Shown here: piece after piece, positions 9,223 through 16,772 of the stretch
How positions within the stretch are numbered: the first letter of the stretch is position 1
Layout of the letters: each line of letters starts with the position of its first letter
From: Pseudodesulfovibrio sp.
GTDB taxonomy: Bacteria; Desulfobacterota; Desulfovibrionia; Desulfovibrionales; Desulfovibrionaceae
Length of the DNA: 64,000 nt
Assembly (NCBI GenBank): GCA_016744135.1
Contig: JADGEX010000002.1
Coordinates: forward strand, 248,001-312,000
Reading direction: 5' to 3'
Translations under genes and position numbers: made by a program
The notes under the pieces: generated by a model
Databases searched by the model: none
What the model was told of the DNA's origin: nothing
The model's input: the letters and a program-made list of their open reading frames with translations, nothing else

Positions 9223-9654
9223 TTACGCCATGCGTTGGGCGATGTCCGAGACCCGGGCGTCCACTGCCTCGGCCTCGTGGTCTTGCTTCAACGCCACTGC
9301 TTCAAGGATCTTGGCATTCAATTCTTCAAAGTCGCAGGGCTTCATGAGATAGTCGTATGCCCCGTGCTGGATTCCCTCGATGGCTGTGGGGACCGTTGCA
9401 TGGCCAGTCAACATGATGACTTCGACCAGAGAGTACGCTTCCTTGATTTCCTGCAAGACTGTCAGGCCGTCCTTGATGGGCATCTTCATGTCCAGAATGA
9501 CGACTTGAATACCTGGATTTTCTGCAAGCCGAGTCATGGCTTCGTCGCCGTTGAACGCCTTGAAGACAGACATGTTTCGCTTACCGAGTCGCTTGGCAAC
9601 CGCTTCCACGAAGCCCACTTCATCGTCCACTATTAATACGGTGGCATCAGTCAT
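9223..9654 (-). CDS. Single-domain (CheY-like) response regulator, first of a tandem set
   Basis: The 143-residue protein is a REC domain with VDDE, VVILDMKMPIKDG, VIMLTGHAT and LMKPCDF, followed by a short polar tail of about 20 residues. The frame is open upstream, but the ATG at 9654 overlaps the last 8 bases of the kinase gene and gives a normal REC N-terminus. It is the most likely first receiver for that kinase. Confidence 0.92.
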   Translation of the reverse strand: MTDATVLIVDDEVGFVEAVAKRLGKRNMSVFKAFNGDEAMTRLAENPGIQVVILDMKMPIKDGLTVLQEIKEAYSLVEVIMLTGHATVPTAIEGIQHGAYDYLMKPCDFEELNAKILEAVALKQDHEAEAVDARVSDIAQRMA

Positions 9655-11353
9655 GGAGCATCTCCTTTGGTGTTTCCTGATTGGTGTGGTGAGGAGGAAT
9701 GGGGAGCCGGATATTGAATCTGGTTCCTTTCCCCACGGTACTTTCAACATCTATTTCTCCACCCATTTGGTGGATGATTCCGAAACATATGGACAGTCCA
9801 AGTCCGCTGCCCTTGCCCACGGGCTTGGTGGTGAAAAATGGATCAAATATCCTATTCAGATTGGCAGCCGCGATACCGGGACCAGTGTCGGCCACCGAGA
9901 TGAGGATCTGACCATCCTCGGTTCCGCACGAGACGGACAGAACGCCCCCGACAGGTTCCATGGCTTGGATGGAATTGTTCACGAGATTGAGGAGCACCTG
10001 CTGCAATTCCGTGGTTGAAGCATTGATACTCGGTAGATCCGTGTCGAGATCCAGCGAAAAGTCCACCTTGGCGTATTTGGCTTGTTGCATGGATATGTCC
10101 ACCACTTCTTCAACAAGCTCCGGCAGAGATATTTCAGTAGCGCGAGAATCAGACTGTCGGGCAAAGCTGAGGAGCTTATGGGTGATGTCTTTGCACCGTT
10201 GTCCCTGAGTACGGACTTGATGCAGAGCACGGTCGATTTCGGTCGAAGCCTTTATTTGGGCCTTTTCATCTTCCAAGAGGTCGCTGACCCATCCCGCTTC
10301 CTCGATCATGATGGCAACGGGGTTATTTATTTCGTGAGCAATTCCCGCCGCAAGTTCGCCGATAGCTGCCAGCTTACCGGTTTCCACAATCTGCTTGCTC
10401 ATCAACTCGGATTCCACATCCATGGACTTGAGTCTGACCACGAGCTTGCGGGAGATGACGATTGCTGTAGCAACGATGGCAACGCCGCCCAACAGGAAAA
10501 TAATGAGTGTGACCATTTCACTGCGCGTCATGGCAGAAAAAGCGTCTGCGTAATTTTGTTGATATACGAGTGACCAGTCGCCGTTCTTCATGGGCGAGGA
10601 AACTGTGATGTATGTGTCGTCATTCTCAGCAAGGGCTTCACGGATGGTGATACCCCGGACGCTTGCCGGGATGAGAGTGGACTTGATTGGGGTCAAGGCC
10701 ATTTTCTGGTTGTTCAGGGGTGTTGTCTGAAACACGCCTTCTCGATTGAGAATATAAGCGCAGCCGGTTTCACCGATGCGGATGTTTTCAACGATGGAAC
10801 TGAAGGCCAGGAAGTCAATGGATGCACGAAGTGTCCATTGTTGTTTATCCATGTTGTTTATGGTGATGATGAAATGAGGAGATTGGCGCAGTCCCATGAA
10901 TACGTCACTGATGTACGTGGTCTTGTTTCGAGACTTTTTGTACCATTGAGCCTGTGAATAATCGGCACCGAGCAGCTCGAGTGGCCCGGCGTATGCCACC
11001 TGCTTGCCGTTTTCATCAATCACTCCGAGGTCCACGAAGATGCGACCATACTGCTGACGTAATCCCTTCAGAGTATTTTCGATGAATACGGGGTCAGAGA
11101 GTTGTTCGTAGGTAAAAACCTTGTTGAGGTATTGAATTTCCGAGAGTTTTTCCTTGAGGAAACTGTCGATCTCATGCTTGTGCTTGTCTACGAGCTCGGC
11201 AAGGTGTGCGTATACTTTTTCGTGATATATGGAACGGAACTGGTCGAAAATCAGGCCACCCACCAGAATCAACGGAGCCAGCGAAACCGCGATGATGGTC
11301 AGCGCGATGTTGCGGGACAGTTTGTCGTACGAGACGTTTTTTTCAGGGTGCAT
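9647..11353 (-). CDS. Membrane histidine kinase with extracytoplasmic (Cache-like) sensor
   Basis: The 568-residue protein has an N-terminal membrane segment (about residues 16-37), a large extracytoplasmic domain of about 240 residues with dCache-like features (for example GADYSQAQWYKKSRNKTTYISDVF), a second membrane segment, then HisKA with AAGIAHEINNPV (phospho-His near 340) and a HATPase domain (NLVNNSIQAM, ADTGPG, GSGLGLS). An in-frame GTG lies at 11413, but that position coincides with the start point predicted from the sigma-54 promoter, so I prefer ATG 11353. It is the first gene of the signalling/TauE run. Confidence 0.88.
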   Translation of the reverse strand: MHPEKNVSYDKLSRNIALTIIAVSLAPLILVGGLIFDQFRSIYHEKVYAHLAELVDKHKHEIDSFLKEKLSEIQYLNKVFTYEQLSDPVFIENTLKGLRQQYGRIFVDLGVIDENGKQVAYAGPLELLGADYSQAQWYKKSRNKTTYISDVFMGLRQSPHFIITINNMDKQQWTLRASIDFLAFSSIVENIRIGETGCAYILNREGVFQTTPLNNQKMALTPIKSTLIPASVRGITIREALAENDDTYITVSSPMKNGDWSLVYQQNYADAFSAMTRSEMVTLIIFLLGGVAIVATAIVISRKLVVRLKSMDVESELMSKQIVETGKLAAIGELAAGIAHEINNPVAIMIEEAGWVSDLLEDEKAQIKASTEIDRALHQVRTQGQRCKDITHKLLSFARQSDSRATEISLPELVEEVVDISMQQAKYAKVDFSLDLDTDLPSINASTTELQQVLLNLVNNSIQAMEPVGGVLSVSCGTEDGQILISVADTGPGIAAANLNRIFDPFFTTKPVGKGSGLGLSICFGIIHQMGGEIDVESTVGKGTRFNIRLPIPPHHTNQETPKEMLHD

Positions 11354-11422
11354 GGCTGGTTCCAATGTCTTTGTCGAGGTTCCACGTATTTTAATGAGAT
11401 CAATGAGTCTCACCCTCTAAAA

Positions 11423-11438
11423 AGCAAATGGTGTGCCA
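11423..11438 (-). promoter_or_regulatory. Sigma-54 (RpoN) promoter of the signalling/TauE operon
   Basis: On the minus strand the sequence reads TGGCACACCATTTGCT, which fits the sigma-54 consensus TGGCAC-N5-TTGCW with the required GG to GC spacing. The predicted start of transcription is near 11412, giving a leader of about 60 bases before ATG 11353. Confidence 0.75.
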
Positions 11439-11482
11439 TTGGATGGATGGTCGACTATAAAGAGGATAATAGGGATTGCCGT

Positions 11483-11526
11483 CTCTTACTTATTGAAATA
11501 AAAGAATTTATTTCAATAAGTAAGAG
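11483..11526. promoter_or_regulatory. Perfect 20-bp inverted repeat, candidate activator site
   Basis: The arms at 11483-11502 and 11507-11526 are exact reverse complements of each other, separated by AGAA. The arm begins CTCTTACTTATTG. The centre lies about 90 bases upstream of the predicted sigma-54 start, the usual place for an NtrC-type enhancer; it could instead be a terminator-like hairpin, but it is AT-rich and has no T-run. Confidence 0.55.
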
Positions 11527-11614
11527 AGCATCATTGAGCCTTCAGGATGAAGTGAGAGGGGGAATTATAGAGAGTTAATTCAAGCTTTTCTTTTGAATTG
11601 GTACATTTTGTCTC

Positions 11615-11714
11615 GGTGGTACAAAACGCCTCGCCGGGAGAAAATGGGGCGAAAAACCGTTGATTTCAAAGGTGAGAATGAAAGAAAAATGGAGGCGAGG
11701 CATTTTGTACCACC
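11615..11714. repeat. 100-bp segment bounded by 21-bp inverted repeats
   Basis: GGTGGTACAAAACGCCTCG... at 11615-11635 matches the reverse complement of 11694-11714 with one mismatch, enclosing 58 bases without a gene. It lies in the 441-base gap between the kinase gene and the tungstate ABC ATPase end. It could be a small non-autonomous mobile element or a structured RNA end; no target duplication is evident. The rest of the gap (11527-11614, 11715-11794) shows nothing else. Confidence 0.6.
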
Positions 11715-11794
11715 TCGAAGCGTCCATTTGAGAATGATTCAGTTTTTATATTTTCAAGAGGTATTTTTTTTAAAGGAAAAGATAGAAAATTGAA

Positions 11795-12850
11795 TCAGGC
11801 TGAAATTGTCTGAGGTGGCATGAAGTGTAGATGTGGCTTGGCTATGCCGAGATGTACAGTCGTGTTTTTTGTCGAATGTTCCAGAGCCGTGAGTTGGTCG
11901 ACGGTAGCGGTGACGGTCTGGTCGTCGCATCGGATTTGTGCGGTCCAATGGAATCCGATGCGGTCGATTCGGGTGACGTTACCCCGGAGCGTGCACCAGT
12001 CGTCTGGGAACCGATTTGTTTGTGAGACCAGAATGTCTTCTGGGCGGAAGGCGACGTATCCATCGTCCCAGTCCGGTTTTCTGTCCAGCGAGACTGTGTG
12101 TCCGGCAAATGAGCATTGTCCGTTGTGGAAGCATGCGGGCAGGACGTTGGCCATGCCCACGAATTCGGCCACAAATGGGGTGGCAGGTTGACGGAAAATA
12201 TCGGTGACATCTCCAGCCTGTTCAAGTCGACCGTTGCGGATGACGGCGGCGCGGTCTGCCAGTGTCAGTGCGTCTACAAAATCGTGGGTGACCATGAGGA
12301 TCGTTAGGCCTGTGTCCTGATGTAGTTCTTTGAGAGTCTGTCGCAATTCGGCTCTGAATTGGGGGTCCAACGATGACATAGGCTCGTCGAGTAAGAGTAC
12401 GCGTGGGTGACAGGCAAGGGCGCGGGCAATGGAAACGCGTTGTTTTTCGCCACCGGACAGTTTGTCGGGTTTTCGGTTGACCACGCGGGACAGGCCGAGG
12501 CGTTCTAGTAGTTCAAGCGCTTCCCGTTTACCTGTCCGGGCATCGACGCCGTGATACCGTTGACCATAGGTGACATTATCCAAGACGGTCAGGTGCGGAA
12601 ACAGGGAGTGGTCCTGATAGACAAGGCTGACTTTACGGCGTTCCGGTGGGAGTTTGGCAACGTCTCGACCATGAACGAGTAAATTACCCGTGCCTTGGGG
12701 AGCCAGTCCGGCCAGACTTTCCAGCACAAGGGTTTTGCCAGATCCGGTGGGGCCTATCAATGTGAAAAATTCACCGCGTCGCACATGCAGGTTGATGTCG
12801 GTGACGGCAAATCCGGGCAATTGGATGGTCAAGTTACGAATATCAATCAT
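11795..12850 (-). CDS. wtpC: Tungstate/molybdate ABC transporter ATP-binding protein
   Basis: The 351-residue ATPase has Walker A GPTGSGKT (about residues 33-40), the signature LSGGEKQR, Walker B VLLLDEPMSSLD and a C-terminal regulatory extension of about 120 residues, which is common in oxyanion and iron ABC ATPases (TOBE-like). It overlaps the permease gene by 4 bases. Tungstate or molybdate as substrate is inferred from the binding protein two genes upstream. ModC is an alternative name. Confidence 0.85.
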   Translation of the reverse strand: MIDIRNLTIQLPGFAVTDINLHVRRGEFFTLIGPTGSGKTLVLESLAGLAPQGTGNLLVHGRDVAKLPPERRKVSLVYQDHSLFPHLTVLDNVTYGQRYHGVDARTGKREALELLERLGLSRVVNRKPDKLSGGEKQRVSIARALACHPRVLLLDEPMSSLDPQFRAELRQTLKELHQDTGLTILMVTHDFVDALTLADRAAVIRNGRLEQAGDVTDIFRQPATPFVAEFVGMANVLPACFHNGQCSFAGHTVSLDRKPDWDDGYVAFRPEDILVSQTNRFPDDWCTLRGNVTRIDRIGFHWTAQIRCDDQTVTATVDQLTALEHSTKNTTVHLGIAKPHLHFMPPQTISA

Positions 12851-13677
12851 ATTCCGCTCCTTTTGGGCAGAGAAAAGGCCCGCAGGAGCAGGAAAAAGAG
12901 CATGCTTACCAGAATCAGGATAACGGCTACCGGTTGTGACCAGCCAAGTCCATAGGCCGTGAAGCGTTCGTACATGAGTACAGGAGCGGTCATGGGGTGG
13001 TAGGCCACGATGATGATTGCGCCGAATTCACTGATGGCGCGGGCCATGCACATGATCATGCCCACGAGCATGTATCGCCATGACAGCGGGAGTGTGATGC
13101 GGAAAAATGTGTGTCCACGACCGGCACCCAGAGAGCGGGAAACATTTTCGAGCCGTGGCGGAATGGATTCAATGCCACCCTTAACGGTGTTGACGTAGAA
13201 GGGCAGTCCCACGAAAACCAATACCGAGACAATACCTGTGGTCGTCCCCATGATTTCCACGCCGAGGTCCGAGATGAATGTACCGAACCACGTGTCGCGG
13301 CCTGTCAGGCTGAGCAAGGATATACCGACCACCGGATGGGGGATCATGATGGGCAGGTCGATGATACTTTCCACCACGTTTTTCCCCGGAAATTCGTGTC
13401 TGGCGAGAATGTAAGCCAGAGGGGTACCGAAGACCAGAGCGATGAGTGCGGCCATGCCCGAAGTTGACATGGAAAGCCAGATCGACTGAATTACGGCAGG
13501 ATCGACGAGTGTTTCGACAAGTCGTTCCCAAGTGGGAGCGGCAATAGTCGAGGCCAGCGGTGCCGCAATGAACAACAGGATCAGGACAGACGAGCCCAGA
13601 AACCAGAGCTGGAAGAGTGAGCCGGGGAGGCCCCGTAAAACGGAGCCTCCCTGGTATGCGGTGCTGGGTGAAGCCAT
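12847..13677 (-). CDS. wtpB: Tungstate/molybdate ABC transporter permease
   Basis: This 276-residue inner-membrane protein has six predicted hydrophobic segments and the binding-protein-dependent permease motif around ENVSRSLGAGRGHTFFRITLP, the EAA-like loop that meets the ATPase. It lies between the binding-protein gene (5-base gap) and the ATPase gene (ATGA overlap). It is typical of WtpB/ModB-type permeases in length. Confidence 0.88.
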   Translation of the reverse strand: MASPSTAYQGGSVLRGLPGSLFQLWFLGSSVLILLFIAAPLASTIAAPTWERLVETLVDPAVIQSIWLSMSTSGMAALIALVFGTPLAYILARHEFPGKNVVESIIDLPIMIPHPVVGISLLSLTGRDTWFGTFISDLGVEIMGTTTGIVSVLVFVGLPFYVNTVKGGIESIPPRLENVSRSLGAGRGHTFFRITLPLSWRYMLVGMIMCMARAISEFGAIIIVAYHPMTAPVLMYERFTAYGLGWSQPVAVILILVSMLFFLLLRAFSLPKRSGI

Positions 13678-13682
13678 GGTTA

Positions 13683-14663
13683 TTAGTTGACTTCCACGAG
13701 AGTTTTGAGGCTGGCTGGCAGTTTTGCCATGCCGGCTTCGTCAGTGCGAACAGGCTCGAAAGGTGGTTGGCCCATATCCTTCAGGATTTTGAGGCCACCT
13801 TCAGGATCGAACATGTATGCCAGGAAAGCCTCGGCGGCTTCCGGGTTCTTGGCGGTATCGAGCATGGTGATGCCGTAAGTGATGGATTTGCCGACGCGTT
13901 CGATGAAAGTGCCGGGCTTTTTGCCGGTGACTTTGACACGGGCCTGAGAATAGAAGTCGGTCAACGTGTAGTCGCTCAAGTTCATGTGGTTGTCGATGGT
14001 GATGTATTTGAGGCCGTGCTGGACAGCGACAGAAAGGTATTCCCATGCGTAATCCATATGACCGGACTGGAGCAGTGAAATGAGCTCGACAGACTTGGGA
14101 CGGACATTCTTTTCAGGACGGTTGGCGATGAGAGCATCAGCCAGACCGGGCTTTTTGTAGAATTTCTCAGCCAGTTGCAGAACCATGATGGAACGGTAGC
14201 CGCATGGGTCGAGGTTGGGATCTGAATGTCCCCAGACAACGCCTTTTTTCTGCAAAATGTCAGTCCAGTTGTCGCTGTTGATTTCTTTGGCGAACTTGGA
14301 GTTGTCAGTGTAGCAGAGCACCATCTGGTTGGTGGCGAAGCGCACGTTCCAGGATGCGTACTTGGGCATCAGGTTCTTGTTGATGACCACGTAGTCGGCG
14401 GAAGCCATGATATCAGCAGGTTTGCCGACTTCGGAGATAAGGCGGGCCATTTTTGTGGAGCCGCCGGATTCCCGTTGAACATCAACACCGGGGTATTTGG
14501 CTTCAAAAGCCTTTTCCATGGCGTCGAAGGGTACGGACAGGCTGCCCGCATGAAAAATAACCAGTTTGCCGGTAGGCTCGGCTGAGGCAGGACTCCACGT
14601 ACAGAGGACGACTGCTAAACAGACACACAGGGCCAAGGCACATTGATGAGAGAGAGAATGCAT
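13683..14663 (-). CDS. wtpA: Tungstate/molybdate-binding periplasmic protein
   Basis: The 326-residue protein starts with a signal peptide ending near SPASA. It then shows features of WtpA-type oxyanion receptors: [25 protein letters not shown] at the N-terminus, [26 protein letters not shown], and DPCGYRS and [10 protein letters not shown] further on. Start ATG 14663 is preceded by AGGAGG; an in-frame codon 24 bases upstream is unlikely. A direct repeat CATATA-GT-CATATA lies at 14677-14690, just upstream of the ribosome site, and may be a regulator site. Tungstate or molybdate supply suits the formate dehydrogenase 6 kb away. Confidence 0.9.
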   Translation of the reverse strand: MHSLSHQCALALCVCLAVVLCTWSPASAEPTGKLVIFHAGSLSVPFDAMEKAFEAKYPGVDVQRESGGSTKMARLISEVGKPADIMASADYVVINKNLMPKYASWNVRFATNQMVLCYTDNSKFAKEINSDNWTDILQKKGVVWGHSDPNLDPCGYRSIMVLQLAEKFYKKPGLADALIANRPEKNVRPKSVELISLLQSGHMDYAWEYLSVAVQHGLKYITIDNHMNLSDYTLTDFYSQARVKVTGKKPGTFIERVGKSITYGITMLDTAKNPEAAEAFLAYMFDPEGGLKILKDMGQPPFEPVRTDEAGMAKLPASLKTLVEVN

Positions 14664-14921
14664 AAAACCTCCTAGACATATAGTCATATATTCAATTGAT
14701 GAGGCTTATATGCTCTCTCTAACATAATTCGTCAACAGAGGAGAAACGGTCCATGGTTTGACACTATAGGCGCGGGAATTCTGTGGGCGGTGTGGAATCA
14801 TTGCACAGTTTGGAAAAATTGCTTTGGCCTGCCTTTTCGGGCATATTTGAGAGTAGGATAAAGTTATGAAAAAGGGCAGATGAATTGTCTGCACACACAC
14901 CAGATATCATGAGGAAGACCT

Positions 14922-15455
14922 ATGAAAAAAATGACACTGATCGCTCTGGCTTGGGTGCTTCTGATCGCTGTTCCGGCGCAGGCAGCTGAAACTTTTCCCG
15001 ATTTGTCCATGACCGCCAAGATGTCTCCAGCCCATATGAAATATCTTTCATTGACTGGAAGTGAGTTTAAAATATCGGATATCAAGGCGGATTTCGTCCT
15101 GCTTGAAGTTTACAGCATGTATTGCCCCATCTGCCAACGTGATGCTCCCAAAATGAATACTTTGTATCAGGAATTGGCCAAGACCGGGCAGGACAAACAG
15201 ATCAAGGTCCTCGGTGTTGCAGCAGGGAATACGCCGTATGAAGTCGAATTCTATCGCAAGAAGTTCAAGGTAGAGTACCCGCTCGTGGAAGATCCTGATT
15301 ACGTGCAGCACAAAGCGGTCGGTGAAGTGGGGACCCCGGCGTTTTATCTGTTGGACCTGCGGGAAGGGCGACTGCTTATTCTTTTTTCACAGATTGGTGA
15401 GATTGAGGACGTTGACGAATTTGTGAAGATCGTCGTGGAGACGACAGAGAAATAA
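14922..15455 (+). CDS. Secreted TlpA/thioredoxin-like protein
   Basis: The 177-residue protein has a signal peptide (about residues 1-22) and a thioredoxin fold with CPIC at residues 68-71 and a cis-Pro segment GTPAFYLL. It is probably a periplasmic thiol oxidoreductase or reductant carrier. It is 13 bases from a secreted peroxiredoxin-like gene, so both may serve in periplasmic peroxide or thiol handling. Start ATG follows GAGGAAG. Confidence 0.87.
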   Translation: MKKMTLIALAWVLLIAVPAQAAETFPDLSMTAKMSPAHMKYLSLTGSEFKISDIKADFVLLEVYSMYCPICQRDAPKMNTLYQELAKTGQDKQIKVLGVAAGNTPYEVEFYRKKFKVEYPLVEDPDYVQHKAVGEVGTPAFYLLDLREGRLLILFSQIGEIEDVDEFVKIVVETTEK

Positions 15456-15468
15456 GCGAGAATAGGAT

Positions 15469-16050
15469 ATGAAAAAGAGATTTGTTTTAGTATTTTTTGT
15501 GGTCTGTCTTTTGGCTTCGCCTGTCATGGCGGAGAAGATGACGACCTATTCCGCCGGGAAGCTCAAACCGGTGGATTCCGTACTCAAGGTTTCTGAAGGC
15601 GATATGGCCCCGGATTTTGAATTGCCGTCCATTGCGGATGCAAAAGTGCGGTTGAGCGATTACCGTGGAAAAAAGAACGTGGTGCTGACCTTTGTCCCTG
15701 CGGCATGGACGCCGGTCTGCTCAGATCAGTGGCCAGGATATCGTCTTGCCATGGATTTGTTCAAGGCGAACAATGCGGAACTTATCGGTATCACCGTGGA
15801 CAATACCCCAACCCAGAAAGCGTGGGTTGATGCCATGGGAGGACTCAATTTCCCTGTGTTGTCCGATTTCTGGCCTCATGGCAAGGTGGCGTCGGAGTAT
15901 GGTGTGTTGCGCTCGGAAGGTTTTACGGAACGCGCTTTGTTCGTGATTGATATCACAGGCGTGATTCGTTTTATTCATGTAGGCGACATCAACAAGCGCC
16001 CGGATTTGGGCATGCTCATGCAGGCTTTGGAAAAGATGAACGCCGAGTAG
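15469..16050 (+). CDS. Secreted peroxiredoxin-like (AhpC/TSA) protein
   Basis: The 193-residue protein has a signal peptide (cleavage near PVMA/EK) and an AhpC/TSA domain. The sequence FVPAAWTPVCSDQ puts the peroxidatic Cys near residue 84. No clear second resolving Cys follows, so it may be a 1-Cys type that is re-reduced by the upstream TlpA-like protein. It lies in a two-gene operon with that gene, and ends 5 bases before the convergent REC-STAS gene. Confidence 0.87.
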   Translation: MKKRFVLVFFVVCLLASPVMAEKMTTYSAGKLKPVDSVLKVSEGDMAPDFELPSIADAKVRLSDYRGKKNVVLTFVPAAWTPVCSDQWPGYRLAMDLFKANNAELIGITVDNTPTQKAWVDAMGGLNFPVLSDFWPHGKVASEYGVLRSEGFTERALFVIDITGVIRFIHVGDINKRPDLGMLMQALEKMNAE

Positions 16051-16055
16051 TCTTT

Positions 16056-16772
16056 CTACTGTGCAGCTAGTGCTTCTTCCCCATTGTCGAAGAGTTCTGC
16101 ATAGCGGGTGATGCCCACAGCTTCGAAGACCGACTTGAAATTGCTGGACAGTCCAGCCAGCACGATACGAACGCCTTGCTCCCGGTTTTCCTTGAGCAAT
16201 TCGGTCAGGCCGGTGATTCCAGCTCCGTTGATGGATGCGTTTTCTTCGAAATCGATGAGCATCACTGGCTTATCAAGAGCTTTGGCTTTGGTCAGGGCGT
16301 CTGCCAGGTGCGGAATGGTGTGTGTGGAGACATTGCCACGCACGCCAATGACCACGGCTCCGGGGCGGTCCTCCAGCGAGACCTGACTTTCCTCGTTTTT
16401 GGTGATGGCGAGCCTTTCGCCTGCGCGAGTCAGGGCCTTTTCCAATGCCTCGCGTTGGAGTGGCTTGTTGATGAAGTCCGTGGCATCAAGGTTTAGGGCT
16501 TGAATGGCCAAATCCATGTCGCCGTGACCGGTTATGACAATAACTTCGGTGTGCGGATTGATTTTCTTTATTTCCTTGAGAGCTTCAATGCCATCCATGA
16601 TGGGCATTTTGATGTCGGTCATGACCAGACCGGGGCTTTTTTCCTTGAAAATCCTGACCCCTTCCTGTCCATTTTCCGCTGTGAGAACTTCATACCCGTA
16701 AGCTGAAAGCAGGAGTGTGAACATTTTTAGGGTGGGTTGTTCGTCGTCTATGACCAGTACTTTTTCTTTCAT
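16056..16772 (-). CDS. Response regulator with REC and STAS domains
   Basis: The 238-residue protein has an N-terminal REC domain (IDDE, phospho-acceptor Asp about residue 53 in VMTDIKMPIMDG, VITGHGD, NKPL) joined to a STAS-like domain (about 135-235; VIGVRGNVSTHTIPHLADAL...VMLIDFEENASINGAGITGLTELL). STAS domains are anti-anti-sigma-factor-like modules, so the output may be partner switching rather than DNA binding. It overlaps the upstream kinase by 4 bases. Confidence 0.85.
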   Translation of the reverse strand: MKEKVLVIDDEQPTLKMFTLLLSAYGYEVLTAENGQEGVRIFKEKSPGLVMTDIKMPIMDGIEALKEIKKINPHTEVIVITGHGDMDLAIQALNLDATDFINKPLQREALEKALTRAGERLAITKNEESQVSLEDRPGAVVIGVRGNVSTHTIPHLADALTKAKALDKPVMLIDFEENASINGAGITGLTELLKENREQGVRIVLAGLSSNFKSVFEAVGITRYAELFDNGEEALAAQ

